Assembly: GCF_001275135.1 (NCBI RefSeq)
Contig: NZ_LFQU01000016.1
Location: 1-64,000 of the forward strand
DNA from: Xylanibacter rarus
GTDB taxonomy: Bacteria > Bacteroidota > Bacteroidia > Bacteroidales > Bacteroidaceae
Direction of reading: 5' to 3'
DNA: 64,000 bases
The notes under the pieces are model-generated. The model did not search any database, was not told the DNA's origin, and worked only from the letters and a program-made list of their open reading frames with translations. The translations under genes and the position numbers were made by a program. Below are positions 40,483 to 50,516 of this stretch, piece by piece; within the stretch, counting starts at the first letter, position 1, and every line of letters starts with the position of its first letter.

Positions 40483-40875
40483 CTATTTGGTATTGTATTC
40501 TTTTGGAGTGATTTTTACATCCAATAGTATTTGGCCTTTGTTCTTCGTTGAATAGTAAGTGTATGCAAAGTTGAAACCGTTTTCTTTGTAGTTGCGTATT
40601 CCTGTTGCATCTTTTATTCCTTTTATAAGTTCTGCTTTCGCCTGCTTCTTGTCTAATGCAGTTGTATCAGCCTTGCCCTTTATTGAGTAATAATAGTGTA
40701 TCGTGCGGGAGTCTTTTTCGTATGTCATACTATCGTTTGTGACATATTCAGATACTTTCATGGGACAATTCTTTTTGGTAAACTCTTTGGCTTCACGCTC
40801 GGCCCTTTCCTCGAGGCTTTCATGGCATGAGGCCAGAAAGACGGCAACAAATGGAATAAACAAATACTTTTTCAT
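40483..40875 (-). CDS. Small lipoprotein of unknown function
   Basis: A 130-residue protein with a lipoprotein signal peptide: MKKYLFIPFVAVFLASC, the Cys at residue 17 being the lipidation site. The mature part begins with a charged helix (EERAEREAKEFTKKN) and then shows a DSRTIHYYYSIKGKAD strand-rich region. I do not recognise a named family. A -7 box TACTTTTG lies at 40897-40904 on the minus strand, giving a short leader. No operon partner is evident. Confidence 0.75.
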   Translation of the reverse strand: MKKYLFIPFVAVFLASCHESLEERAEREAKEFTKKNCPMKVSEYVTNDSMTYEKDSRTIHYYYSIKGKADTTALDKKQAKAELIKGIKDATGIRNYKENGFNFAYTYYSTKNKGQILLDVKITPKEYNTK

Positions 40876-40996
40876 AAATCCTCTTTATTTTGTTTGCAAA
40901 AGTAATTAATATCTTTTGATAAGAACCAATGTATATTGTTTTTTTATTTTATTCATAAAAACGGCTAATTTATTAGGAACGAAATGCATTTTTTTG

Positions 40997-41004
40997 TATA
41001 TTTG
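40997..41004 (+). promoter_or_regulatory. -7 box of lepA
   Basis: TATATTTG at 40997-41004 is 21 bases before the chosen lepA start, which rules out the earlier in-frame ATG at 40984. Confidence 0.6.
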
Positions 41005-41025
41005 CGTTCCAAAAATAAATTACTG

Positions 41026-42807
41026 ATGAACGAAATAAGAAACTTCTGTATAATCGCACATATTGACCACGGAAAATCAACTATAGCTGACCGACTTCTT
41101 GAGTATACAAAAACCATTCAGATAACAGAAGGTCAGATGCTTGATGATATGGATCTAGAGCGTGAACGTGGAATAACAATCAAAAGCCATGCAATACAAA
41201 TGGAGTATGAGCTGAACGGAGAAAAATACATACTTAATCTTATTGACACTCCGGGGCATGTCGATTTCTCTTATGAAGTTTCACGTAGTATAGCAGCATG
41301 TGAAGGAGCCTTGCTGGTTGTTGATGCAACTCAGGGTGTTCAGGCTCAAACTATTAGTAACCTTTACATGGCGTTAGAGCATGATTTGGAAATTATTCCT
41401 GTTATAAACAAAATAGATATGCCTTCTGCTATGCCCGACGAAGTTGAAGATGAAATTGTAGACTTGTTGGGTTGTGACAGAACGGAAATAATTCGTGCCT
41501 CAGGAAAAACCGGTGAAGGTATTCCGGAAATTCTTAATGCAGTTGTAGAACGTATTCCTCATCCGTCAGGTAATCCTGATGCCCCTCTACAGGCTCTTAT
41601 TTTTGATTCTGTATTCAATTCTTTCAGGGGAATTATTGCTTATTTCAAGATTGAAAATGGCAGTATAGCAAAAGGTGATAAAGTTAAGTTTTACAATACC
41701 GGAATGGAGTATACTGCTGACGAAGTTGGCGTATTAAAGATGGATATGATTCCGCGACAAAGGCTGTCAACTGGAGATGTCGGATACATTATCAGCGGTA
41801 TAAAAGACAGTAAGGAGGTTAAGGTCGGTGATACTATTACGCATGTGGCACGTCCATGTGAGAAAGCTATTTCTGGATTCCAGGAAGTGAAGCCAATGGT
41901 GTTTGCTGGCGTTTATCCTATAGACCCGTCGGATTATGAAAATTTGAGAGCATCATTAGAGAAGTTGCAGCTTAATGATGCGTCTTTGACTTTCTCACCG
42001 GAATCGTCTGTAGCGTTAGGCTTCGGCTTCAGATGCGGCTTCTTGGGACTTCTTCATATGGAGATAGTTCAGGAGCGTCTTGACCGTGAGTTTGATATGG
42101 ACGTGATAACAACAGTGCCGAACGTTTCATATATGGTTTATGATAAGCACGGCAATGTTAAAGAAGTACATAATCCGTCAGGACTACCTGACAGCACATT
42201 GATAGACCATATAGAGGAACCATATATCAGAGCCTCAATAATAACAAGTTCTAATTTCATTGGCCCGATAATGAAATTGTGTCTTGACAAGCGAGGTGAG
42301 CTCATAAATCAAGAATATGTTAGTGGCAATAGAGTTGAACTTCATTTTATGATTCCTTTGGGCGAAATCGTCATAGACTTTTATGATAAATTAAAAAGTG
42401 TATCAAAGGGTTATGCGTCTTTTGATTATCATGTTGACTGCTTCCGTCCTTCAAAACTTGCCAAACTTGACATATTGTTGAATGGTGAGCCTGTAGACGC
42501 CTTGTCTACTTTAACTCATCAGGATAATGCTGCAACATTTGGGCGACGTATGTGTGAAAAGTTGAAGGAGCTGATTCCGCGTCAGCAATTTGATATTGCA
42601 ATTCAGGCTGCTATCGGAGCAAAAATAATAGCAAGAGAAACAATTAAATGTGTCAGAAAAGACGTAACAGCAAAGTGTTATGGAGGAGATGTCAGCCGTA
42701 AGCGTAAACTTCTTGAAAAGCAGAAGAAAGGAAAGAAGAGAATGAAGCAAATCGGTAATGTCGAAGTACCCCAGAAGGCTTTTCTTGCAGTATTGAAATT
42801 GGATTAA
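41026..42807 (+). CDS. lepA: Elongation factor 4 (LepA)
   Basis: Ribosome-associated GTPase that back-translocates or helps ribosome biogenesis. The 593-residue protein starts [19 protein letters not shown], with G1 AHIDHGKS, G2/G3 DTPGHVDF, G4 NKIDMP, then EF-G-like domains and the LepA-specific C-terminal domain ([43 protein letters not shown]). Length is normal. Confidence 0.96.
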   Translation: MNEIRNFCIIAHIDHGKSTIADRLLEYTKTIQITEGQMLDDMDLERERGITIKSHAIQMEYELNGEKYILNLIDTPGHVDFSYEVSRSIAACEGALLVVDATQGVQAQTISNLYMALEHDLEIIPVINKIDMPSAMPDEVEDEIVDLLGCDRTEIIRASGKTGEGIPEILNAVVERIPHPSGNPDAPLQALIFDSVFNSFRGIIAYFKIENGSIAKGDKVKFYNTGMEYTADEVGVLKMDMIPRQRLSTGDVGYIISGIKDSKEVKVGDTITHVARPCEKAISGFQEVKPMVFAGVYPIDPSDYENLRASLEKLQLNDASLTFSPESSVALGFGFRCGFLGLLHMEIVQERLDREFDMDVITTVPNVSYMVYDKHGNVKEVHNPSGLPDSTLIDHIEEPYIRASIITSSNFIGPIMKLCLDKRGELINQEYVSGNRVELHFMIPLGEIVIDFYDKLKSVSKGYASFDYHVDCFRPSKLAKLDILLNGEPVDALSTLTHQDNAATFGRRMCEKLKELIPRQQFDIAIQAAIGAKIIARETIKCVRKDVTAKCYGGDVSRKRKLLEKQKKGKKRMKQIGNVEVPQKAFLAVLKLD

Positions 42808-42833
42808 TCTTAATCAAGAAGAAGGAGGACACA

Positions 42834-43430
42834 ATGAAGGAAGTATTGAAAACAACACGTGACATTGCACGTGAGCTTGCGCGTAAATATAGTACGATGA
42901 CTCATGATGAGCTAGACATATTAGAGAATATCCTTGTGCCGATGAAATTTGCAAAGGGGCAGATGATTCTAAGTGAGGGCGAGATATGTAAGCACATTTA
43001 CTATATAGAGAAGGGGCTTGTCAGGCAATTCTATTTTAAAAAAGGTAAAGAAGTTACAGAGCATATGGCTGTTGAGGGCAATATCGTTATGTGTATAGAA
43101 AGCCTTTTTAAAGAAGAACCTACGAGTCTGCAGGTGGAGGCTTTGGAGCCTGTATTGATATATGCTTTACCAAAAGCGCGTTTGGAGGAAGTTGCTCTGC
43201 ATAATGTGAATATACAAATATTGTACAGGAAAATATTGGAGGAGTCATTAATCCTCTCACAGATACATGCAGATTTACTTAGGTTTGAAACTGCGCAAGA
43301 CAGATATCGCAAAATGTGTAAACTGGCTACGCAAGTAACACTTCGTGCCCCATTGGTTTATATTGCAAGCTATTTGCAGATGACTCCCGAAACATTAAGT
43401 CGAGTACGTTCTAATATAGTATTAGGTTAA
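42834..43430 (+). CDS. Crp/Fnr-family transcriptional regulator
   Basis: Cyclic-nucleotide-binding-domain regulator. The 198-residue protein has the cNMP-binding beta barrel (about residues 25-120: FAKGQMILSEGEICKHIYYIEKGLVRQFYFKKGKEV) and a C-terminal HTH ending SYLQMTPETLSRVRSN, the recognition helix of Bacteroidetes Crp-like proteins. No [4Fe-4S] Cys set like FNR is present. It is 26 bases downstream of lepA and preceded by an AAGGAGG-like site. Ligand unknown. Confidence 0.85.
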   Translation: MKEVLKTTRDIARELARKYSTMTHDELDILENILVPMKFAKGQMILSEGEICKHIYYIEKGLVRQFYFKKGKEVTEHMAVEGNIVMCIESLFKEEPTSLQVEALEPVLIYALPKARLEEVALHNVNIQILYRKILEESLILSQIHADLLRFETAQDRYRKMCKLATQVTLRAPLVYIASYLQMTPETLSRVRSNIVLG

Positions 43431-43475
43431 ATGTCTTTTATTTCTATCTAAAATGGGTAGAAATAAAAGACATTT
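43429..43475 (+). terminator. Terminator after the Crp/Fnr gene
   Basis: An 18-bp perfect stem (43429-43446 with 43458-43475) ending in T/A-rich sequence. Confidence 0.85.
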
Positions 43476-43953
43476 TAAATATTTGTGGTATTATCAGCTC
43501 TTGAGGCCTGCTAATTTAATAGGTTTTGAAAATATTTGTAAGAAAAATATTTTCAAATATATAATGCTGTACTTGTGATGACAATCTTCTGTAAAGGAGG
43601 GTTTTTAACATAGTGTAATTTTATGTATATAAGATGCGGTTTATATCTCCGTAGTATATATATTTAAATGGTACATAAAATTACTTTTATATTTAAAAAC
43701 TTTGCTCAATTTTGAAAGTAAAGTTGACGTGAAATCTGTTAATCACAGACGGATTTTATTAGAATACGCCTATAAAATAGAATCCTTAATGATAAATTGT
43801 TTATAAGTAGGCTTATTCAATTAAAAAAAATAGAATTTGTTCTTGTTTTAAAAATAATTTTAGTACTTTTGAACTGTCTTTTGAGATGATAGGATCAATT
43901 GGTCTCAAAATGATTTAAGAAATGCAAACTTTAAATCTTATATATATACAACT
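43476..43953. other. Intergenic region upstream of the glycogen operon
   Basis: No gene. Contains a 13-bp inverted repeat TTTGAAAATATTT/AAATATTTTCAAA (43525-43557) and a -7 box TACTTTTG at 43864-43871, which would give an 80-nt leader to the debranching enzyme. Confidence 0.5.
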
Positions 43954-45897
43954 ATGAGTTATCTTCGATTCGAAAAAGCTCTTATGACTAATCTTGAAGA
44001 ATCTCTTTCAAGAGAGTTGTTGCGTACAAACCGTTCAGGGGCTTATTCATGTTCTACAATTGTGGATTGTAACACTCGTAAGTATCATGGTTTACTTGTT
44101 GTTCCTGTTCCGGAACTAGATGATGATAATCATGTTTTGCTTTCATCGTTAGACGTTACTGTGGTTCAGCATGGTGCTGAGTTCAATTTAGGACTGCATA
44201 AGTATCAAGGTAATAACTTTAGTCCAAAAGGGCATAAATACATTCGTGAATTTTATTGTGAAAAAGTGCCTACAACAATTTATCGTGTTGGAGGAGTTCT
44301 CTTGAAAAAAGAAGTTGTTTTTCAGCATTACGAGCATCGTATATTGATACGTTATACATTGTTGGATGCACATAGTGAAACAACCTTAAGATTCAAGCCT
44401 TTCATGGCATTTAGAAGTGTTAACCAATGCACGCATGAGAACAATACAGCCAGCCGCGACTTTCAGATGGTTGACAATGGTATTAAAACTTGTATGTATG
44501 CAGGTTATCCTGATCTCTATATGCAGTTTAGTAAGGCAAATGAATTTGTTTTTGTTCCTGATTGGTATCGTGGTATCGAATATCCGAAAGAGCAAGAACG
44601 CGGCTATTCTTATGTTGAAGACCTATATGTCCCCGGATATTTTGAGATGAACATAAAGAAAGGTGAAAGTATTGTATTTGCAGCTTCAACTTCAGAAATT
44701 AAAACAAGTACAATGAAGCACCTTTTTGACAAAGAAGTAGATGACCGTTCTCCGCGTGACAATTTTTTTCATTGTTTAGTGAATGCGGCCCATCAGTTTC
44801 ATAATAGTGCCAATAAGACAGAGAGGTATCTTCTTGCTGGATATCCGTGGTTTAAATGCCGAGCTCGTGATACATTTATATCTCTTCCAGGACTAACCCT
44901 TTCAATAGACGAGCAAGATTATTTTGAACTTGTTATGAAAACGGCAGAAAAGGGGTTGAGAGAGTTTATGCAAAACAAGCCACTTACAGTTAAAATTACG
45001 GAGATAGATCAGCCGGATGTTTTGTTATGGGCAATTTGGGCTATACAGCAATATGCAAAGTCTGCCGGTGACGAAAAATGCATAAGCATGTATGGTAAGT
45101 TGATAAGTGATATTATATGTTATATCATAGACGGCAAACATCCAAATTTGCGTCTCGACACTAATGGTCTTCTTTATGCAAATGGCCATGATAAGCCGAT
45201 AACATGGATGAATTCTATTGTTAATGGTAAGCCGGTTGTACCAAGATCTGGTTATATCGTGGAATTTAATGCTCTATGGTTTAATGCACTTAAGTTTGGA
45301 GCTAAATTAGCAAAGCAGAATAACAATGAGACAAAAGCTAACCAATGGGAAGACTTGGCAGAATCATGTAAACAATCATTCGTAAGGACATTCTTGAATG
45401 ATTATGGATATCTGTTTGATTATGTGGATGGCAATATGATGGATTGGAGTGTGCGCCCGAACATGATATTCCCGGTCGCTTTTGATTATTCTCCTTTATC
45501 ACCAGAACAGAAAAAAAGTGTTTTGGATATTTGTACACGTGAATTGTTAACTCCTAAAGGATTACGTTCGCTTTCACCTAAGAGCGGAGGTTATAGTCCT
45601 GTATGTTCAGGAGCAAATCGTGATTATTCTTATTATCAGGGTACAGCATGGCCTTGGCTTGGCGGATTCTATATGGAGGCTTGTCTAAAACTATATAAAC
45701 GTACAAGATTAAGTTTTATTGAAAGGCAGATGGTTGGATACGAGGATGAGATGATTATTAATTGTCTAGGAACTATTCCGGAACTATTCGATGGTAATCC
45801 GCCATTCAAGGCTAGAGGAGCGATATCTTATGCTATGAATGTCGCTGAAATTCTTCGTACTTTAAATCTTTTGGAAAAATATTCATATGTAAAATAA
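43954..45897 (+). CDS. Glycogen debranching enzyme (amylo-alpha-1,6-glucosidase type)
   Basis: Hydrolyses alpha-1,6 branches of glycogen. The 647-residue protein has an N-terminal GDE_N domain (TNRSGAYSCSTIVDCNTRKYHGLLVVP) and a C-terminal (alpha/alpha)6 GH133-like domain with LAGYPWFKCRARDTFISLPGL, MDWSVRPNMIFPVAFDYSPL and YYQGTAWPWLGGFY. First of three genes for glycogen metabolism, followed after 16 bases by the glycogen synthase-like gene. Confidence 0.92.
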   Translation: MSYLRFEKALMTNLEESLSRELLRTNRSGAYSCSTIVDCNTRKYHGLLVVPVPELDDDNHVLLSSLDVTVVQHGAEFNLGLHKYQGNNFSPKGHKYIREFYCEKVPTTIYRVGGVLLKKEVVFQHYEHRILIRYTLLDAHSETTLRFKPFMAFRSVNQCTHENNTASRDFQMVDNGIKTCMYAGYPDLYMQFSKANEFVFVPDWYRGIEYPKEQERGYSYVEDLYVPGYFEMNIKKGESIVFAASTSEIKTSTMKHLFDKEVDDRSPRDNFFHCLVNAAHQFHNSANKTERYLLAGYPWFKCRARDTFISLPGLTLSIDEQDYFELVMKTAEKGLREFMQNKPLTVKITEIDQPDVLLWAIWAIQQYAKSAGDEKCISMYGKLISDIICYIIDGKHPNLRLDTNGLLYANGHDKPITWMNSIVNGKPVVPRSGYIVEFNALWFNALKFGAKLAKQNNNETKANQWEDLAESCKQSFVRTFLNDYGYLFDYVDGNMMDWSVRPNMIFPVAFDYSPLSPEQKKSVLDICTRELLTPKGLRSLSPKSGGYSPVCSGANRDYSYYQGTAWPWLGGFYMEACLKLYKRTRLSFIERQMVGYEDEMIINCLGTIPELFDGNPPFKARGAISYAMNVAEILRTLNLLEKYSYVK

Positions 45898-45913
45898 TCG
45901 AGGAGGGACTATA

Positions 45914-47183
45914 ATGAAAGTTTTAATGTTTGGTTGGGAATATCCTCCTCATATTTTGGGAGGTCTTGGAACTGCAAGTTATGGTATAACTAAAGGTTTG
46001 GCTGCTCAGGGAGACGTTGAAATAACATTTTGTCTCCCTAAACCATGGGGTGATGAAGATCGCAGTTTCTTGAATGTTATTGCAATGAATGCCGTTCCTG
46101 TAGTTTATCGTGATGTAAATTATGATTATGTGAAAGAACGTGTCGGTAATATAATGGATCCGGATTTGTACTACAAAATGCGGGATCACATATATGCTGA
46201 TTTCAATTACATGTTGGTAAATGACCTTGGTTGTATTGAATTTTCCGGTAAATATCAAGACAATCTTCATAGTGAAATAAACAATTATTCAATTGTTGCT
46301 GGCGTCGTTGCACGTCAACAGGAGTTTGATATTATACATGCACATGATTGGCTTACATATCCGGCTGGAATACATGCTAAAAAAGATTAGTGGAAAGCCT
46401 TTGTGTATACATGTTCATGCAACGGATTTTGACCGTAGCCGTGGCAAGGTGAATCCTACTGTTTATTCTATAGAGAAAGATGGTATGGATAATGCTGATT
46501 GTATAATGTGTGTTAGTGAACTCACACGTCAAACGGTGATTAATCAGTATCATCAAGACCCACGTAAATGCTTTACTGTACATAATGCTGTATATCCATT
46601 GCGTCAGGAATTACAAGATATCCCGCGTCCAGATCATACGAATAAGGAAAAAGTTGTGACTTTCTTGGGACGAATAACAATGCAAAAAGGACCTGAGTAT
46701 TTTGTTGAAGCTGCAAATATGGTATTACATCGTACAAGAAATGTGCGTTTTTGCATGGCTGGAAGTGGTGACATGTTGGATGCAATGATATATCTTGCAG
46801 CAGAACGTGGTATTGCTGACCGTTTCCATTTTCCTGGTTTTATGCGTGGCAAGCAAGTTTATGAATGCCTTAAGGATTCTGATGTATATGTAATGCCGTC
46901 TGTTAGTGAACCCTTTGGAATATCTCCGCTGGAGGCCATGCAATGCGGTACTCCAACTATTATATCAAAGCAAAGTGGATGTGCTGAAATACTGACCAAT
47001 TGTATTAAAGTTGATTATTGGGATATCCATGCACTTGCAGATTCAATTTATTCAATCTGCCACAATGAAAGCCTGTTTAAATATCTGCAAAGTGAGGGTA
47101 AGCGTGAAGTTGACGATATTACGTGGGAGAAAGTTGGTTTATGGATACGTGAACTTTATGAACGTACTTTAGGGTACAGATAA
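45914..47183 (+). CDS. glgA: Glycogen synthase-like glycosyltransferase, frame interrupted
   Basis: GT4/GT5-type retaining glucosyltransferase, the second gene of the glycogen operon. N-terminal half: MKVLMFGWEYPPHILGGLGTASYGITKGLAAQGDVEITFCLPK and IIHAHDWLTYPAGIHAK. C-terminal half: VVTFLGRITMQKGPEYFVEAA and VMPSVSEPFGISPLEAMQCGTPTI, the nucleotide-sugar binding signature. The first frame stops at 46390 just after HAKKD. Removing one A from the run of six A at 46379-46384 joins it to KISGKPLCIHVHATDFDRSRG and gives a protein of about 423 residues. SD-like GAGGAGGG precedes the start. The A-run makes a sequence error likely. Confidence 0.88.
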
Positions 47184-47236
47184 TCATATACAACAAATAA
47201 TATTTAAGACAAATACAAATAAAAAAGACTTTTGCT

Positions 47237-48646
47237 ATGAAAACAATATGCCTATATTTTGAAATACATCAAATTATTCATTTAAAACGTTATCGTTTCT
47301 TTGATATAGGAACTGACCATTATTATTATGATGATTTTGAAAATGAGCGTAGTATAAGTGATATCGCGGAGCGCTCATATATGCCTGCATTAAATGCATT
47401 TCAAGAAATGATTCGTGATAATGGAAAATATTTTAAACTTGCATTTTCTATTTCTGGCGTAGGTTTAGAGCAGTTGGAGATGCATGCTCCTCAGGTAATA
47501 ACCAAATTGCAAGAATTAAATGACACTGGGTGTGTAGAATTTCTCGCAGAACCATATTCGCATGGTTTGTCTTCTCTTGTCAACGAAGAGACATTTGCAG
47601 ATGATGTTAAGAAACAGGCTGCAAAAATGCAGGAATATTTTGGTAAGAAACCTACTGTATTGCGTAACTCTTCTCTGATTTATACAGATTCTATTGGTGC
47701 ACAAGCGGCAGCGATGGGATTCAAGGGAATGCTTACTGAAGGTGCAAAACATGTTTTGGGATGGAAGTCTCCACATTATGTTTATAATTGTCCGATGGCT
47801 CCAAATCTTAAACTGTTATTAAGAGATATTGAACTTAGTGATGATGTAAGTTTACGTTTTAATAACAGTGAATGGGATGGGTATCCTTTGTTTGCTGACA
47901 ATTATATGGACCGAATTGCATCTCTTCCGGAAAATGAACAAATAATTAATATTTTTATGGAGCTTTCTGCTATAGGAATTGCTCAACCATTATCTTCAAA
48001 TATACTTGAGTTTATAAAAGCATTGCCGGCATGTGCAAAAGCTAGAGGCATCAATTTCTCTACACCGACAGAAATTTGTTTAAAGATGAATAGTGTTGGT
48101 GATTTGGATGTTCCCGACACTTTATCTTGGGTAGACGAGGAGCGTGACGTAAGTTGTTGGCTCGGAAATCCGATGCAAAGAGAAGCATTCAACAAATTAT
48201 ATAGTGTTGCAGATCGTGTCAGGATAGCAAATGATCCGCGCATTAACCAGGATTGGGATTACTTACAGGCAAGTAATAATTTCCGATTTATGACAACCAA
48301 ACCATCAAATGTTGGTTTAGATAGAGGTATCTATAGTTCTCCTTTTGATGCCTTTACAAATTACATGAATATATTAGGTGATTTCATGAATCGTGTGAAT
48401 ACGCTTTATCCAGAGGAGATAGACAATGAAGAACTTAATTCTTTACTTACAACCATAAAGAATCAAGGTGATGAAATCGAAATGAAGGATAAAGAAATTG
48501 TACGCCTAAAAGCTAAAGTTGAAAAGATGCAGGCTGCTGAAGAAAAATTAAAGGTGAAGATGGAAAAGGCAAAATCTGCAAAACCAGCAGCAAAGAGAAC
48601 ATCAACAAAAAGGGTCGCCTCGAAGACTCCTGATACTGAAAAATAA
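47237..48646 (+). CDS. GH57-family glycoside hydrolase
   Basis: Glycoside hydrolase family 57 protein, third gene of the glycogen operon, presumed to act on alpha-glucans in the cytosol. The 469-residue protein has MKTICLYFEIHQ (region 1-like), CVEFLAEPYSHGLSSL, MGFKGMLTEGAKHVLGWKSPHYVY, and a C-terminal coiled coil followed by a Lys/Ala-rich tail (about residues 425-469). The segment INIFMELSAIGIAQ near residues 237-250 lies where GH57 enzymes normally have an Asp and Glu next to FG, and both appear changed. Catalysis is therefore uncertain. The tail resembles a flexible anchor. Confidence 0.85.
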   Translation: MKTICLYFEIHQIIHLKRYRFFDIGTDHYYYDDFENERSISDIAERSYMPALNAFQEMIRDNGKYFKLAFSISGVGLEQLEMHAPQVITKLQELNDTGCVEFLAEPYSHGLSSLVNEETFADDVKKQAAKMQEYFGKKPTVLRNSSLIYTDSIGAQAAAMGFKGMLTEGAKHVLGWKSPHYVYNCPMAPNLKLLLRDIELSDDVSLRFNNSEWDGYPLFADNYMDRIASLPENEQIINIFMELSAIGIAQPLSSNILEFIKALPACAKARGINFSTPTEICLKMNSVGDLDVPDTLSWVDEERDVSCWLGNPMQREAFNKLYSVADRVRIANDPRINQDWDYLQASNNFRFMTTKPSNVGLDRGIYSSPFDAFTNYMNILGDFMNRVNTLYPEEIDNEELNSLLTTIKNQGDEIEMKDKEIVRLKAKVEKMQAAEEKLKVKMEKAKSAKPAAKRTSTKRVASKTPDTEK

Positions 48647-48679
48647 TATTTGACAATTATATTATTGATGAATAAAGGA

Positions 48680-48714
48680 TTGAGACTTGTCATTTAATTT
48701 GTGGCAAGTCTCAA
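48680..48714 (+). terminator. Terminator of the glycogen operon
   Basis: TTGAGACTTG (48680-48689) pairs with CAAGTCTCAA (48705-48714), followed by a T run. Confidence 0.85.
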
Positions 48715-48869
48715 TTTTTCTATCATTGAGATACTATCTATTTTATAATATAAAACGTGTGCGGTGTCGTTTGGTTAGGATATAATTTATTGCATAATTT
48801 CAATTATTCCATATCTCATCGAAATTATATATAATGTTTTTCTAGAATTTAAAAACTTAAAATTATAGT

Positions 48870-49055
48870 CTAATATTTTATGTTATTTGATTTTTCGGAT
48901 GATTTACAATTGTCTTTCTTTTTTCCTTTTGAACATGCATCACTAAGAGGACATCCTGTACATGGACCATTATTGTGTGTAAATGTTCGATATATTTTTA
49001 TACCAATATATACGATGCCGGAGATGAGTATTATTGCTACTATGATAATCTGCAT
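48870..49055 (-). CDS. FeoB-associated Cys-rich membrane protein
   Basis: A 61-residue protein: one N-terminal transmembrane helix (MQIIIVAIILISGIVYIGIKIY) and a Cys cluster PCTGCPLSDACSKGKKKDNC at the C-terminus. This matches the small family usually encoded beside feoB (ferrous iron transport). No feoB is present in the window, so here it is an orphan at the end of a minus-strand gene series, separated from ruvC by 218 bases. Role in iron handling is inference from the family name. Confidence 0.7.
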   Translation of the reverse strand: MQIIIVAIILISGIVYIGIKIYRTFTHNNGPCTGCPLSDACSKGKKKDNCKSSEKSNNIKY

Positions 49056-49273
49056 GTTGAAATTTCGACTGAAATAGATTATTGATTTTGAGATGCAAAT
49101 TAGAAAAAGCTTACCACTGATATTGTTATAGAATTGTTAGAATCTTAATTTATCGACATTGATAAGCAGTTTAATCTTCTTTCTAAAAAGGACAAATGTG
49201 GTTTACTGAATTAAAACGTGTGTTTACTATTTCTTTTATTATATTTGCTTATGAGAAAATTAAATCTCTTCTT

Positions 49274-49840
49274 TTAGGCATGTATTTTTTCTTTATTCTT
49301 GTTTATAAAATCTTTCCAACTTCTATATGTATGGCTTGTAGTTGGGGCGTTAGACTGCAGGAAATGACAATATGCAGCAGCCAATGCATCTGTTGCATCC
49401 ATAAATGGGGTCAATTCTTCTTCTTTTATATTTAATAAACGTTTGAGCATACCGGCAACTTGTTCTTTTGAGGCAAGCCCCTGTCCTGTTATTGCCATTT
49501 TAATTTTTAATGGGGCATATTCGTGTATTGGAATATCGTAGTGTATCGCTGCTGCAATAGCAACTCCTTGTGCTCTGCCAAGTTTGAGCATCGATTGTAT
49601 GTTTTTACCGAAAAAAGGTGCTTCAATCGCCATTTCGTCAGGTAAAAATTCTTTTATAAGACTACTCACTCGGTCGAAGATGCGTCCTAGTCTTAGATAT
49701 GGATCATGAATTTTTCTCATATCTATGACGCCCATAGCCATCATTGAAGCTTTGTTGCCATTAACTTTGAGTAACCCATATCCCATTATATTTGTTCCGG
49801 GGTCTATGCCTAATATAATCTTTTCCGGTTTAATTGTCAT
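49274..49840 (-). CDS. ruvC: Crossover junction endodeoxyribonuclease RuvC
   Basis: Holliday-junction resolvase. The 188-residue protein has catalytic acidic residues in [24 protein letters not shown] and the C-terminal [12 protein letters not shown], plus [14 protein letters not shown] typical of the family. Transcribed with the MBL hydrolase and rsmG genes upstream (gaps about 16 bases). A small additional C-terminal basic tail is present. Confidence 0.93.
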   Translation of the reverse strand: MTIKPEKIILGIDPGTNIMGYGLLKVNGNKASMMAMGVIDMRKIHDPYLRLGRIFDRVSSLIKEFLPDEMAIEAPFFGKNIQSMLKLGRAQGVAIAAAIHYDIPIHEYAPLKIKMAITGQGLASKEQVAGMLKRLLNIKEEELTPFMDATDALAAAYCHFLQSNAPTTSHTYRSWKDFINKNKEKIHA

Positions 49841-49856
49841 TACGTTGTTTAAATAT

Positions 49857-50501
49857 TTATTTAAAATATGGGTTATATGTTATCTCGTCTTTGAGTGTTG
49901 TCTTGTCGCCATGCCCAGGAAGTATTATTGTTTCTGCAGGGAGAGACGAGGCAATTTTCTTTAAACTATTTATTATTTCATTATAACTACCAAATTCAAA
50001 GTCAGTCCTGCCTATACTCATTCTAAATAAGGTATCTCCAGAAAATGCTATAGATTCATCTTTACAATAAAACAATACGGAACCGGGCGTATGGCCTGGG
50101 GTTTGCAGTATGCTGAAACAATGTGTACCAAATGAAATTGTATCTGCTTCTTTTAAATATTTTTCAACTTCAGGGATTTCTTCGTTGTAAGTTAATCCGA
50201 TAAAAGTATAGGCTTGTTCTTTTAATTTATGCATCAATATTTTATCATTAATGCATACTTCCGGTTTAAGCCCAAATTCTTTACATATAGCATAATTCCC
50301 AAAATTATGATCAATATGTGCATGTGTACAAAGCAGATGTTTTGGAATGAGTTGGTTGTCTCTTATATAATTTGTAATTTCCTTTTTCTCTTCTTCATAA
50401 AAAGCACCACAATCAATGATAACACATTCTTTGGTGTCATCGCTTACAATGTAACAGTTTTCTTGAAACATGTTACATACGATTCTTTGTATGTTCAGCA
50501 T
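49857..50501 (-). CDS. Metallo-beta-lactamase-fold hydrolase (glyoxalase II-like)
   Basis: A 214-residue MBL-fold protein with the metal-binding motif [11 protein letters not shown], a further His in [22 protein letters not shown], and the C-terminal His in [11 protein letters not shown]. It resembles the GloB/YcbL branch, which hydrolyse thioesters such as lactoylglutathione. The exact substrate is not known. It overlaps the operon with rsmG and ruvC. Confidence 0.87.
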   Translation of the reverse strand: MLNIQRIVCNMFQENCYIVSDDTKECVIIDCGAFYEEEKKEITNYIRDNQLIPKHLLCTHAHIDHNFGNYAICKEFGLKPEVCINDKILMHKLKEQAYTFIGLTYNEEIPEVEKYLKEADTISFGTHCFSILQTPGHTPGSVLFYCKDESIAFSGDTLFRMSIGRTDFEFGSYNEIINSLKKIASSLPAETIILPGHGDKTTLKDEITYNPYFK

Positions 50502-50516
50502 TGCATTTAATATAAC

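Noticed and set aside
49196-49435. Plus-strand open frame of 79 codons
   Set aside because: Its 3' two thirds lie antisense to ruvC and it has no family features.
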